A stretch of 64,000 nucleotides of DNA from Bin25 sp965221765. GTDB taxonomy: Bacteria; Bacteroidota; Bacteroidia; Flavobacteriales; Flavobacteriaceae. Shown here piece after piece: positions 1 through 9,491 of this stretch. How positions within the stretch are numbered: position 1 is the stretch's first letter; each line of letters opens with the position of its first letter. The stretch is taken from positions 186,001-250,000 of the forward strand of contig OZ244911.1 in NCBI GenBank assembly GCA_965221765.1, in the 5' to 3' direction. Below the pieces are notes generated by a model. It was not told the origin of the DNA, did no database searches, and saw nothing but the letters and a program-made list of their open reading frames with translations. The position numbers and the translations under genes are program-made.

Positions 1-1037
1 TCTTTATAGGGAATATCGGTAGGGACATCCGCATATTTGCCGTTGGTCACGACCAAATCATAATAATAATTATACTTTTCAGATTTCCATGGTGCGATGG
101 CATGATTTTCAATACTAAGAGAAGGATTTGGAACTATAAGACTTTCACTATAACCATAGGCTTCTCCTATTCCATTACAATAAGGACAACTTCCTAGTCG
201 ATTATTGAAACTAAAAAAATGGATAGAAGGTTTGGTATAATGGAGACCATCTAATTGATAGCGCTTGGAAAATGCCTTCATCTGTTTGCTTTCGATAATC
301 AAAACTTGGCAATCGCCATTGCCAATTTCAAAAGCAGTTGAAATACTATCTCCAAGTCGGTGGTAGTAAGTCTCTTCAGATTTATGAATCGTCCGTTCGA
401 TTACCAATGAAAAATTCCATTTTTTGTTGGCTAATTGGGTTTTTAATTCAACTAATTTGATGATTTTGTTGTTATAAAATACTCTAACATAGCCTTCATT
501 AACTAAATAATTTATTTTTTGGATGGCCATTTTTTTTTTAGGAGCGTTAATGGGAGACATAATTGCGAGTTTTTCTCCTATTCCAATGGTTTTGACATAA
601 TTCAAAACATCAGTGACATTTTGTGATTTTACGAGTTGACCGGTCTTTGGACTATAGGTCTTTCCAATTCGAGCATATAAGAGTTTTAAATAATCATAGA
701 TTTCAGTTTTAGTCCCAACAGTAGATCTTTTATTACCAGACTGAACTCTTTGTTCAACGGCAATGGTTGGTGCTAATCCTTTAATATAGTCAACTTTAGG
801 TTTATTGATTCTTTCCATGAATTGACGGGTATAAGATGAAAGACTTTCGACAAACCGACGTTGCCCTTCAGCATATATTGTGTCAAAGGCTAAGGAGGTC
901 TTGCCAGACCCGGATAAACCAGTAATGACAATTAATTTTTTGTGTGGCAATACCACATCAATATTCTGCAAATTGTGCATTTGAGCCCCTTTAATAATGA
1001 GGTGGGTTTTGTGATTATAATGCTGGATTTCTCGCAT
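1..1037 (-). CDS. uvrA: UvrA, excinuclease ABC subunit A (N-terminal part, runs off window)
   Basis: Reverse-strand reading frame of 345 codons that is open to the window edge. UvrA is the DNA-damage sensing ATPase of nucleotide excision repair and acts as a dimer with UvrB. The start ATG is at 1037. Residues 40-47 (GLSGSGKT) are the first Walker A loop, followed by the family stretch SLAFDTIYAEGQRR and later STVGTKTEIYDYLKLLYARIG. A CPYCNG motif near residue 282 belongs to the first zinc module. Only about a third of the usual 940 residues lies here; the missing C-terminal part would lie before position 1. The next reverse-strand gene (endonuclease III) is a second DNA-repair enzyme about 70 bases upstream. 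Confidence 0.97.
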   Translation of the reverse strand, partial: MREIQHYNHKTHLIIKGAQMHNLQNIDVVLPHKKLIVITGLSGSGKTSLAFDTIYAEGQRRFVESLSSYTRQFMERINKPKVDYIKGLAPTIAVEQRVQSGNKRSTVGTKTEIYDYLKLLYARIGKTYSPKTGQLVKSQNVTDVLNYVKTIGIGEKLAIMSPINAPKKKMAIQKINYLVNEGYVRVFYNNKIIKLVELKTQLANKKWNFSLVIERTIHKSEETYYHRLGDSISTAFEIGNGDCQVLIIESKQMKAFSKRYQLDGLHYTKPSIHFFSFNNRLGSCPYCNGIGEAYGYSESLIVPNPSLSIENHAIAPWKSEKYNYYYDLVVTNGKYADVPTDIPYK

Positions 1038-1107
1038 AAAGTAAAACGAACTAAATTACTTTATTCAATCTGAATGATATCATTCAATATGGATGTTTTA
1101 ATAAATA

Positions 1108-1746
1108 TTAGGTAGTCAATAAACACCTTCTTCCTATAGTTTTTGTAATGATGTCTTTGCTGATATCCCAATTTCTTGCTGGGCTATACGTCCGGCCATA
1201 GTATATCATTTGAAGATGAAGTTTGTTCCATAATTTTTTTGGAAATAATCGCTTAGCATCTTTTTCTGTTTGTGGAATACTTTTTCCATTTGAAAAATCC
1301 CATCGATACATCAATCGATGAATATGCGTGTCAACAGGAAATGCAGGAATTCCAAATGCTTGAGATAGTACCACACTAGCAGTTTTATGACCAACGGCGG
1401 GTAATTGCTCAAGCTCTTCCAATGTATGGGGTACTTGACCTTGGTATTTATTGATTAAAATATGAGATAAATGATAAATTCCTTTGGCTTTCATTGGAGA
1501 TAACCCAATTGGCCTGATGATTTGTTGAATTTCTTCGATAGATAATTTGACCATGTCGTATGGATTTGATGCTTTATCCCAAAGCAAAGGTGTGATTCGA
1601 TTAACCATCGCGTCGGTAGCTCTAGCTGATAGAAGTACAGCAATTAAAAAGGTATAGTTATCTTGATGGTCAAGGGGTACTTGAATTTTTGGAAATAATT
1701 CTTCTAGCTTATGTATTGCAAATTGTACACGTTGTTTTTTTGTCAT
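1108..1746 (-). CDS. nth: Endonuclease III-type DNA glycosylase/AP lyase without Fe-S cysteines
   Basis: A 212-residue helix-hairpin-helix glycosylase that removes oxidised pyrimidines. The HhH segment LPAVGHKTAS carries the Schiff-base lysine (Lys121) and VDTHIHR carries the catalytic aspartate (Asp139), one position from the E. coli numbering. I chose the ATG at 1746 over the one at 1776 because the longer form would run into the divergent peroxiredoxin gene. Two oddities: the C-terminal region reads GRTYSPARNWDISKD, so the four cysteines that normally hold a [4Fe-4S] cluster are absent (one Cys remains near the end), and the usual LSAQATD motif is LSARATD. The fold and the catalytic pair are intact, so an active cluster-free enzyme is likely. 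Confidence 0.93.
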   Translation of the reverse strand: MTKKQRVQFAIHKLEELFPKIQVPLDHQDNYTFLIAVLLSARATDAMVNRITPLLWDKASNPYDMVKLSIEEIQQIIRPIGLSPMKAKGIYHLSHILINKYQGQVPHTLEELEQLPAVGHKTASVVLSQAFGIPAFPVDTHIHRLMYRWDFSNGKSIPQTEKDAKRLFPKKLWNKLHLQMIYYGRTYSPARNWDISKDIITKTIGRRCLLTT

Positions 1747-1787
1747 AAAAGTGGGTTGAATTATCTTTGGTAGCAAAAGTAATACTC

Positions 1788-2243
1788 ATGTTAGAGGTAG
1801 GCGAAAAAGCTCCTGATTTTGAGGTGATTGATCACCTTGGAAATACTCATACATTAAATCAATACAAAGGTCAAAAACTAATCATCTTTTTTTATCCCAA
1901 AGCATCCACTCCCGCGTGTACTTTAGAGGTTAAAAATCTCAAAGAAGGATTTAAAAATTTACGAAAAAAAGGATTTAAACTATTGGGTGTTAGCCAAGAT
2001 AACGTTCGTCAGCAAAAAAATTTTGCTCGTAGACATGAATTGCCATTTCCGCTTTTAGCCGATGTAGAAAAACAATTACTAATAGGATTTGGTGTTTACG
2101 GATTAAAAAAGTTTATGGGAAAAGAATATCTAGGCATTCGTAGAAAAACGTTTTTAATTGACGAACAAGGTATTGTCACTCATCGAATCGATAAAGTAAA
2201 AACTAAAGATCACGCCAACCAAATATTGAGTTTATTCGAGTGA
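1788..2243 (+). CDS. bcp: Bcp/PrxQ-type peroxiredoxin (thioredoxin-dependent peroxidase)
   Basis: A 151-residue peroxiredoxin that reduces hydroperoxides in the cytoplasm. The motif FYPKASTPACTLEV places the peroxidatic cysteine at residue 44. The cysteine that usually follows five residues later as resolving Cys is missing, so this looks like a 1-Cys version. The C-terminal half (FGVYGLKKFMGKEYLGIRRKT) is typical of Bcp. I set the start at 1788 (MLEVGEKAPDF) because a GTG at 1767 would add seven residues unlike the family and overlap the divergent gene. Its stop lies just inside the convergent gene that ends at 2232. Confidence 0.92.
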   Translation: MLEVGEKAPDFEVIDHLGNTHTLNQYKGQKLIIFFYPKASTPACTLEVKNLKEGFKNLRKKGFKLLGVSQDNVRQQKNFARRHELPFPLLADVEKQLLIGFGVYGLKKFMGKEYLGIRRKTFLIDEQGIVTHRIDKVKTKDHANQILSLFE

Positions 2244-3665
2244 ATTTGTTTGGGTATTTAATCCGAACATTTTATTATTAACGATTAATTCTGCAATTCC
2301 TTTCGGTAATTTTTCTTCCCATCCTATTTCTCCCGTTTTAATTTGATGGAGAACTTCACGCGAATGAATATCAAGATATTCTTCTTGATAATCTATAATA
2401 TCCGTAATCATATTATTGTACTTGAAAAATTTGTAAAAATCCTTCATTCTAGGTTTTAATTTTAAATTGTTGGATTCTATAATGGTTCCTGTTTGTTCAT
2501 CTCTTAGCGGATATAAATAGACTTTGAGATTATTACGAAACATTTTTCCAAAAGCTTCTAATATTCCTCCTTCAACATCTTGGTAATAATCTTCAACGAA
2601 AATCTTTAAAAAGTTATCAACTCCCATGCATAGACCCATTTGCTTTTTAGTATACTCGGAAAAATAACTAACCAGTCGGTAGTATTCTTGAAAATGAGAA
2701 ATCATGACAGTATGGCCTAATGAACAAAGTAGTTTTGCTCGATCCATAAAATCACTTTCATCGATGGTGCCATCATCTTTTCCGCTATTTAATAGGTTGG
2801 AAAGTGTAATTTCAAAAATAACTTGTGTATTTTCTTCAGTCACATTTTTTTCAGACAAAAAAATATCATAAGATTTTTCTAACATATCGATGTTCACTTT
2901 GGTAACTGGTCGAAAACTTCCTCGAAGAGCCAATATGTTTTTATTATAAAGGATTCGAGAAGGCATCACATTACTACCATTGGGATCAAACATGACCGCT
3001 TCGGTCATATTATTTCGGATCAGTTCAAGACTCATCAAACGATTATCTACTTTTTTGAATATAGGACCAGAAAAATTGATGGTGTCAATTTCGATTGAAG
3101 TATGATCAATCTGATCATAGAGATACTTTAATATGGATTTGGGAGCATCATGGTAGTAAAAAGCACCATAAACCAAATTGACTCCTAAAATACCGATCAC
3201 TTCTTGTTGTAATCGAGCTTCGAGTTGTTTGAATCGAACATGTAAGATAATCTCACTATAGGCTTGGTTAGGTTTTAGCTGATACCGAATTCCCATCCAA
3301 CCATGACCCCTAAATCGTTTGGCAAAATCAATTGTCGCAACAGTATTGGCAAGGGTAAAAAATATTTTTTCAGGATTCTCTATTCTCGGGATTCTTTTTT
3401 CTAAGAGCTCAATTTCATGAAGTAGCATCTTATGCAAACGAAATTCCGATACATATTGTCCATTTTTTTCTTGACCATAGATGGTATCGCTAAAATTTTT
3501 ATCATAAGCACTCATGGTCTTTGCGATGGTTCCAGAAGCGCTCCCTGCTCGAAAAAAATGTCGAGCGACCTCTTGTCCAGCACCGATTTCTGCAAAAGTG
3601 CCATAGATGAATTTATTGAGATTAATCTTGAGTGCTTTATAATTAATCGAAGGACGATTGTCCAT
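2232..3665 (-). CDS. Conserved Bacteroidota protein of unknown function
   Basis: A 477-residue soluble protein without signal peptide or membrane segment. The N-terminus (INYKALKINLNKF, then TFAEIGAGQEVARHFFRAG and SGTIAKTMSAYDKNFSD) is a strongly conserved block that I recognise from proteins of the same length in Bacteroidota and cyanobacteria, whose database names vary and which have no agreed function. The ATG at 3665 is preceded by AGGAG eight bases upstream, which supports it over the GTG at 3692. The last four codons overlap the convergent peroxiredoxin gene. I see no nucleotide-binding or catalytic motif that would justify a functional name. Confidence 0.85.
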   Translation of the reverse strand: MDNRPSINYKALKINLNKFIYGTFAEIGAGQEVARHFFRAGSASGTIAKTMSAYDKNFSDTIYGQEKNGQYVSEFRLHKMLLHEIELLEKRIPRIENPEKIFFTLANTVATIDFAKRFRGHGWMGIRYQLKPNQAYSEIILHVRFKQLEARLQQEVIGILGVNLVYGAFYYHDAPKSILKYLYDQIDHTSIEIDTINFSGPIFKKVDNRLMSLELIRNNMTEAVMFDPNGSNVMPSRILYNKNILALRGSFRPVTKVNIDMLEKSYDIFLSEKNVTEENTQVIFEITLSNLLNSGKDDGTIDESDFMDRAKLLCSLGHTVMISHFQEYYRLVSYFSEYTKKQMGLCMGVDNFLKIFVEDYYQDVEGGILEAFGKMFRNNLKVYLYPLRDEQTGTIIESNNLKLKPRMKDFYKFFKYNNMITDIIDYQEEYLDIHSREVLHQIKTGEIGWEEKLPKGIAELIVNNKMFGLNTQTNSLE

Positions 3666-3895
3666 GATTTTATCTCCTGGTAAATGAGGCACTATACTTA
3701 ATCTTCGGCGCGTTCAAATTACAAAAACTTAAAATGTCTAAGCATTGGTGAGTACGCTAAAATTTGAATTTTATCAAGACTATAAATTTGATTATTTGAT
3801 TTATTAAAGATTTAGTTTTAAAGCCATTTATGGTGTTGGAATCATAATTTTGGAGACTATGAAAATTCATCGATCAACAATTTACATAAAATATC

Positions 3896-4663
3896 GTGCT
3901 TGAAATTACTTTTTTAGGTACTGGAACCTCGTATGGATCACCGGTTTTAACGAGTAGTCATGAAGTTTGTTTTTCAAAAGATAAACGAGACAATCGATTG
4001 CGAAGCTCTATTTTAATCCAATGGAAAGATTGCAATCTAATCATTGATAGTGGGCCAGACTTTAGACAACAATGTTTGCGTGCAAAACTTCAAAGACTAG
4101 ATACTCTTTTATTTACCCATGAACATGCCGATCATACAGCAGGATTGGATGATATCCGTGCATTTAATTTTAAACAAGGTACCATTCCTATTTTTTTATC
4201 TGAAAGAGTATTGAAATCCTTAAAAAAGAGATATTATTATGTTTTTAATAAACGAATAACCGATAAGGGAAGGCCAAAAGTCAACCCCACCATCATCAAA
4301 GATTTGGTTCCTTTTGAGTTTAAAGGAAAACAAATTTTACCCATTGAAGTTAGTCATACAGTGGTTCCAGTATTGGGGTTTAGAATCGATGATTTTGCTT
4401 ACATAACGGACGTCAAATCCATTGAACCAGAGAAAATAAAATATTTAAAACATCTTCAATTGCTTGTTTTGGGTTGTATTGGTAAAGAACCGCATCCTAA
4501 TCATCTCAATGTGGACGAAGCTTTGGCGCTAATCAAGGAAATTCAACCAAAACAATGTTATTTTACTCATATCAGTAATCTTATCGGATTTCATGAGACG
4601 GTTTCTAAAGAATTGCCACAGAATGTATTTTTAGGCTACGATCAGTTGAAACTAACCATTTGA
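3896..4663 (+). CDS. Metallo-beta-lactamase-fold hydrolase (PhnP-like)
   Basis: A 255-residue hydrolase. HEHADHTAGLDD at residues 75-86 is the zinc/metal-binding HxHxDH signature, and later histidines (SHTVVPVLGF, CYFTHISNL) complete the two-metal site. The N-terminus LEITFLGTGTSYGSPV is typical of the PhnP/cyclic-phosphodiesterase branch. In Bacteroidota this protein is a conserved single-copy gene whose substrate is not settled. The start is GTG. It stands alone, divergent from the reverse-strand conserved gene with about 230 bases between them. Confidence 0.9.
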   Translation: MLEITFLGTGTSYGSPVLTSSHEVCFSKDKRDNRLRSSILIQWKDCNLIIDSGPDFRQQCLRAKLQRLDTLLFTHEHADHTAGLDDIRAFNFKQGTIPIFLSERVLKSLKKRYYYVFNKRITDKGRPKVNPTIIKDLVPFEFKGKQILPIEVSHTVVPVLGFRIDDFAYITDVKSIEPEKIKYLKHLQLLVLGCIGKEPHPNHLNVDEALALIKEIQPKQCYFTHISNLIGFHETVSKELPQNVFLGYDQLKLTI

Positions 4664-4779
4664 GTTAGTCAATCAAATTTTGGGAATTGTATACTACTAA
4701 AGTGGTACTTGATTTTCAAACTAGGGTATAGTTGTGCTATTTCCCTAAACCCAAGCGCTCTAAAATATAGTTTTTTCTT

Positions 4780-5897
4780 TATGATCTATAGTCAGCGTGG
4801 GATATCTCGATGTCCCACGCTGATCCGAAAACGCCATAGGGGGCTGGTTTTTCAGACCAGCCTGTGGACGTCGGTTATGGTATTGCCATCACCACTGCTT
4901 GGTGATTTCTCGAGCCCTATCTAGCGATTCGAATAGATTGGTATCCCATACCTCTTTTCGCATGGATCCATGGTATTGTTCCATCAAGGTATTCTAACGT
5001 GGGCTTGCCAGGTGGAATATCACCCATGGTCATGCCTCTTTGTTTGGCCCCGTCTTTGAAATGATGAGCGATGAATTCAGGGCCATGATCCACACGGATC
5101 GTCTCAGGTTTTCCTCGCCATGCCATCAAAACATCGAGTTCTTGGACGATCTGTTTCGCATAGAGTGATGGATCGATGCGACATCACAAGGCTTCTCGAT
5201 GATAATCATCCATGAGATTGAAGACCCGAAAACTTTTTCTAGAAGAAAGTGTATCGTGCATGACATCGGCATGCCAGGTGATAGGAACATCCACAGGGAG
5301 TACCTGGGGCTGTTGGACTCGCTGGGGCATTCGATGCTTGGCTTTCCTCCGTCAATGCCATCTTAGAGATACCTATAACCGATCGATTCGTTGGTGATTC
5401 CATGGGTGCTTGGGTCATCAAACCAAGATGATAAAACCTCTTCTGAAATCCATCGATAGGATCGGCTGGAACTCATGCGTTCAATAGCCGCTTGATATCA
5501 TCATGGATGGGAGGGGTTTTGAATCGGTCATCATAGACCGATCAGCTCTAGGTGACCAATCGACAGGCCTGTGGGATACTCATGCCCTCTTCTTGAATCA
5601 AGTATTCTACAGCACGACGCTTTTCGACAGGCTTGACCACTTTTTTCCAATAAACGTTTTAACGCTGGATGCTCATAAGCGAAATTCGCGACCATCCGCT
5701 TGACATCAGATCACGCCGCCTTGGTCGGTCTTAGGACGTTGAGTTGGTTCTGGTTCATCCCGCCAACTTTGGATTTCCAATGCTAGAAGGTGGGGTGACG
5801 GATGGAATGCCTTGGCAGATTTCACGCACTGTTTTACCCTGCTGTTGAAGAGATCAGATCTGGACGATCTGTGATTCTGAAAATTTGTTTTTTTCAT
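4780..5897 (-). pseudogene. IS3-family transposase remnant (OrfA + OrfB, degenerate)
   Basis: Reverse-strand translation in shifting frames gives a complete but broken IS3-type transposase. It starts with MKKTNF (OrfA helix-turn-helix region, 5897). It later gives AWRGKPETIRVDHGPEFIAH (DDE core, the D and surrounding residues still visible) and GMTMGDIPPGKP. It ends with a readable YHNRRPQAGLKNQPP stretch, the usual IS3 C-terminus, down to about 4780. Several frameshifts and stops separate these pieces, so no product is made. The DNA is visibly richer in G+C than its neighbours. I could not fix the terminal inverted repeats. Confidence 0.85.
4792..4862. repeat. Two GC-rich inverted repeats inside the 3' end of the dead IS3 transposase
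   Basis: Arms 4792-4802 and 4813-4823 (TCAGCGTGGGA/TCCCACGCTGA) are perfect over 11 bases with a 10-base loop. A second pair, 4842-4848 and 4856-4862 (GGCTGGT/ACCAGCC), follows 18 bases later. Both lie within the degraded coding sequence for the transposase C-terminus. No T-run follows either arm, so they are not convincing terminators. Confidence 0.6.
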
Positions 5898-6181
5898 CTG
5901 TTCAATAGTTGCATGTTAAATTAAATAGTGTATCAAACTCTATTTTAGAATGCTCCTATTTCTGGGGAACCTTACACCATCAAAGAACTATCAAAGCCGT
6001 CCTTACCAAAAATAATATTCTAATACATAATGCATTTAATGTCTTCAGTGATGATCCGATTTGGAAATGAAATATCATAAAACCCGCGAAATCGGAAAAC
6101 AAAAAACGATCTCAAGTGAAGCCAGTAAATTCCGAAGTATTATATTTGGTATGTTGAGTTGCATTTGAAACTTGAAAAGAA

Positions 6182-6763
6182 TTGAAAAATTTTATTTTTT
6201 TTGGAAAACCTGGATCTGGAAAAGGAACACAAGCCCAACAGGTAAAACAAAAATATGGGCTGATTCATATTTCAACAGGAGATTTATTTCGAAAGCATAT
6301 TGCAAATAAAACATCGCTAGGAAAATCGGTTCAAGCGTATTTGGATAGTGGAGCATTGGTTCCAGATCGCGTGACCATTGATATGCTTGAAAATGAATTT
6401 CAAAGTATTCAAAATCCGAAGGGATACATATTGGATGGTTTTCCAAGAACAGTCGGTCAAGCCAAAAGTTTAGAACGATTTTTTAATCGTTTAAAATTAA
6501 ATCTCAACGGCGTTATTTCGATCGAGGTAGATAAACAACGGTTGGTTGATCGACTTTTAAATCGAGGAAAAATTTCGGGGAGAACCGATGATTTGGACAG
6601 GGTCAAGATTGACCATCGATTTCAAGAATATGACCTCAAAACAAATCCGCTTATTGAATTTTATCAATCTCGAAATCTCTTTTATCCCATCGATGGTCAT
6701 GGAACAATTGATGAGATATCTCAACGACTATACCAATTGATTGATTACTTATCATTAGCATGA
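6182..6763 (+). CDS. adk: Adenylate kinase, short (zinc-free) form
   Basis: A 193-residue adenylate kinase (ATP + AMP = 2 ADP). The P-loop is GKPGSGKGTQ at residues 8-17; GDLFRKHI and LDGFPRTVGQA are the AMP-binding motifs. The LID is short (RGKISGRTDD), as in Bacteroidota, with no zinc cysteines. The start is TTG, fixed by the family N-terminus MKNFIFFGKPGSG. It overlaps obgE by four bases (ATGA), so the two are translationally coupled, a pairing common in this phylum. Confidence 0.97.
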   Translation: MKNFIFFGKPGSGKGTQAQQVKQKYGLIHISTGDLFRKHIANKTSLGKSVQAYLDSGALVPDRVTIDMLENEFQSIQNPKGYILDGFPRTVGQAKSLERFFNRLKLNLNGVISIEVDKQRLVDRLLNRGKISGRTDDLDRVKIDHRFQEYDLKTNPLIEFYQSRNLFYPIDGHGTIDEISQRLYQLIDYLSLA

Positions 6764-7785
6764 CCGAAGGAAACTTTCTAGATTATGTGCATATCAATGT
6801 GCAATCAGGTGATGGAGGTCATGGATCGACTCATTTTCGAAGAGAAAAGTTCATACCTAAAGGCGGGCCGGATGGTGGTGATGGAGGCCGTGGAGGTCAT
6901 GTGTATATTAAAGCCAATAGACATATTTGGACCCTTTATCCATTCAAATTTAAAAGACATTTTAAAGCACAACATGGAAATCATGGTTCTGATAAAAAAA
7001 AAACAGGACAACAAGGACAGGACCTTACCATAGAAGTGCCTATAGGAACCATTGTTAGAAATAAAGAGGATGATCAAAGGGTATTTGATATTTCAGAAGA
7101 AAATCAATCAAATATATTAGCCCAGGGGGGGAGAGGAGGCAAAGGAAATTGGCACTTTCGAACCTCAGTTAATCAATCACCGAAATATGCTCAACATGGA
7201 GAAAAAGGCCAAGAAAAGCAGTATATTTTGGAATTAAAAATATTAGCAGATGTGGGGCTTGTTGGACTCCCCAATGCAGGAAAATCAACCCTTTTATCTA
7301 AAATCACAAAAGCAAAACCGAAAATTGCCAATTATGAATTCACGACCCTAAAACCCAATTTAGGCATTATTCCTTATAAAGAACATCATTCCTTTGTCAT
7401 GGCTGATATTCCTGGAATTATTCAAGGAGCATCCAAAGGAAAAGGGTTGGGACACCATTTTCTAAGACATATTGAACGAAATTCGGTTTTACTGTATTTG
7501 ATTTCTTTAGAATCTCAAAACATTGTACAAGTGTTTAATGATTTAACCTATGAATTAAAACAATATAGTAATGATTTGATGGATAAGTCTCAGGCCGTAG
7601 CATTAACAAAATCAGATTTATTAGCTCCTAATGAGTACAATCAAATTCTCAAATCATTTCAATTAAAATTTCCTAATATTCCATCCTTGGTCATTAGTAG
7701 TCATTTGGGGCATAATCTTGGGGCCATAAAAGACATAATATGGCAATTATTGCAATATTCTCAACCAAAACAAGCCCATCAATAA
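6760..7785 (+). CDS. obgE: Obg-family GTPase ObgE/CgtA
   Basis: A 341-residue GTPase of 50S ribosome assembly and stress control. The N-terminal glycine-rich Obg fold is plain (GDGGHGSTHFRREKF, GGPDGGDGGRGGHV, GGRGGKGNWHF). It is followed by the G domain with G1 GLPNAGKST near residue 167, G3 DIPGII near 215 and G4 TKSD near 282. There is no extra C-terminal OCT domain, as is usual in Bacteroidota. The ATG overlaps the adk stop. Confidence 0.97.
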   Translation: MTEGNFLDYVHINVQSGDGGHGSTHFRREKFIPKGGPDGGDGGRGGHVYIKANRHIWTLYPFKFKRHFKAQHGNHGSDKKKTGQQGQDLTIEVPIGTIVRNKEDDQRVFDISEENQSNILAQGGRGGKGNWHFRTSVNQSPKYAQHGEKGQEKQYILELKILADVGLVGLPNAGKSTLLSKITKAKPKIANYEFTTLKPNLGIIPYKEHHSFVMADIPGIIQGASKGKGLGHHFLRHIERNSVLLYLISLESQNIVQVFNDLTYELKQYSNDLMDKSQAVALTKSDLLAPNEYNQILKSFQLKFPNIPSLVISSHLGHNLGAIKDIIWQLLQYSQPKQAHQ

Positions 7786-7859
7786 AGTATAAATGGTGAT
7801 GACGGCTAGGTATTTTCTAAAAAACAAGATCAACTTATTTAAGCTGTAATTAAAAAAAA

Positions 7860-8189
7860 ATGAGTTTAAAAATTGCTCAAAATCAAGTACAGCAATGGAT
7901 CGAAAAACATGGGGTTCGATATTTTAACGAATTGACCAATATGGCTCAATTAACGGAAGAAGTCGGTGAAGTAGCTCGGATTATCGCTAGAAAATATGGA
8001 GAGCAATCTGAAAAAGAATCGGATAAAAATCTTGATTTAGGTCAAGAACTTGCTGATGTTGTTTTTGTTGTTCTATGTCTAGCCAACCAAACAAATATCG
8101 ATTTAGAAAAAAAATTTCAAGAAAAATTAGAAATTAAAACCAATCGGGATAAATCCCGACATCATACCAATAAAAAACTCAAAGCATAG
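7860..8189 (+). CDS. MazG-like nucleotide pyrophosphohydrolase
   Basis: A 109-residue all-alpha NTP pyrophosphohydrolase. The metal-binding pattern EEVGEVAR (residues near 33-40) followed by ELADVVFVVLC (near 63-73) is the MazG EExxE...ExxD signature. Proteins of this size hydrolyse (d)NTPs to monophosphates and are thought to clean up aberrant nucleotides. The gene lies three bases before aroA, so the two are probably co-transcribed. Confidence 0.88.
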   Translation: MSLKIAQNQVQQWIEKHGVRYFNELTNMAQLTEEVGEVARIIARKYGEQSEKESDKNLDLGQELADVVFVVLCLANQTNIDLEKKFQEKLEIKTNRDKSRHHTNKKLKA

Positions 8190-8191
8190 AT

Positions 8192-9430
8192 TTGAACCTC
8201 AACCTATCATTTCCCATAGAAAAACCACTAAATGGTGTGTTGCAGATTACTGGTTCTAAAAGTCAGTCGAATCGATTATTGATCCTTTTAAAATTATTTG
8301 AGTTGGATTTAAAATTGAACAATATTTCTACTTCGGATGATACCCATGTTTTAGTCAAGGCATTAGAAACCAACAAAGGGAGTGTGGATGTTCACCATGC
8401 GGGGACTTCCATGAGATTCCTCACATCCTATTTTGCATTGAAAGCGCAAGATGCCATAATTCTTACGGGGTCTAAAAGGATGCAAGAAAGACCGATTTCT
8501 ATATTGGTGGATGCTTTAAATTCAATGGGAGCCAATATTCGTTATAAAAATAAAAAAGGATTTCCACCGCTTGAAATCAGGCCCGTTGATCAGTTGAATT
8601 CAATAGTGAGCTTACAAGCCAATACTTCGAGTCAATACATCTCTTCATTAATGCTCATAGGCGGTTACTTAAAAAATGGATTAGAAATTCAGTTAATTGG
8701 AAAAGTGACCTCAAGACCATATATCTTATTAACCCAATATACCTTAGAAAGTATAGGGATAAAATCCACTTTTGTTAATAATACCATTAAAATTTGGCCT
8801 TTCAATAAATCCCGAGTTGAACACTTGAATATTGAATCAGATTGGAGTTCAGCCTCTTATCATTATAGTATAGTGGCATTATCTAAACATCCAGAATCAG
8901 AATTGAAATTATCTTCTTTTTATAAGAACTCGATACAAGGTGATTCCCATGTCGCAAAAATTTATGCTCAATTAGGGGTTCAAACGGTATTTAATGAGAA
9001 TCAAATCGTATTGACCAAAACAAAGGAGAAAAATATCCTTGATGATACTATTGATTTAACCCTTTCTAATACGCCCGATCTGGCTCAAACTATTGCTGTA
9101 ACATGTTTTGGTTTGAAAATAGGTTGTCATCTGAAAGGCCTACATACCTTGAAAATAAAAGAAACCGATCGATTAGAGGCTCTTAAAACTGAATTATCAA
9201 AACTAGGAGCTCATATACAAGTCAATAAAAACTCGTTAAGACTATTTCCTAGACGAATTCCCATCAAGCCTTATGTAGCAATTGATACCTATGATGATCA
9301 TCGGATGGCTCTGGCTTTTGCTACTTTAGGTATGCTAGTGCCTATTCGAATCAATGATGTTGAAGTTGTTTCTAAATCATATCCTCAATACTGGACTGAT
9401 ATTAAAAAAATTCAATTTGAAATTACCTAA
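8192..9430 (+). CDS. aroA: 3-phosphoshikimate 1-carboxyvinyltransferase (EPSP synthase)
   Basis: A 412-residue shikimate-pathway enzyme that joins phosphoenolpyruvate and shikimate-3-phosphate. Motifs in order: GSKSQSNRLL near residue 22 (substrate lysine and serine), HAGTSMRFL near 70, RPISIL, the TSSQYISSLML stretch near 145, KETDRLEALKTEL near 326 and YDDHRMALAFA near 370. The start is TTG. The protein is slightly shorter than E. coli AroA, as usual for Bacteroidota. It sits in an array aroA-queA-rlmN-polyprenyl synthase. Confidence 0.96.
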   Translation: MNLNLSFPIEKPLNGVLQITGSKSQSNRLLILLKLFELDLKLNNISTSDDTHVLVKALETNKGSVDVHHAGTSMRFLTSYFALKAQDAIILTGSKRMQERPISILVDALNSMGANIRYKNKKGFPPLEIRPVDQLNSIVSLQANTSSQYISSLMLIGGYLKNGLEIQLIGKVTSRPYILLTQYTLESIGIKSTFVNNTIKIWPFNKSRVEHLNIESDWSSASYHYSIVALSKHPESELKLSSFYKNSIQGDSHVAKIYAQLGVQTVFNENQIVLTKTKEKNILDDTIDLTLSNTPDLAQTIAVTCFGLKIGCHLKGLHTLKIKETDRLEALKTELSKLGAHIQVNKNSLRLFPRRIPIKPYVAIDTYDDHRMALAFATLGMLVPIRINDVEVVSKSYPQYWTDIKKIQFEIT

Positions 9431-9491
9431 CCAGCAAAGAAATTTACAGATGCACAAGCTGTTGAGTTAGTATATTCGCGCGCTTTATATT

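Noticed and set aside
4688..5938. TGTATACTACTAAAGTGGTAC at 4688 and TGATACACTATTTAATTTAAC (reverse) at about 5938 as inverted repeats of the IS3 remnant
   Set aside because: Only weak similarity that needs gaps. Not enough to define the element's ends.
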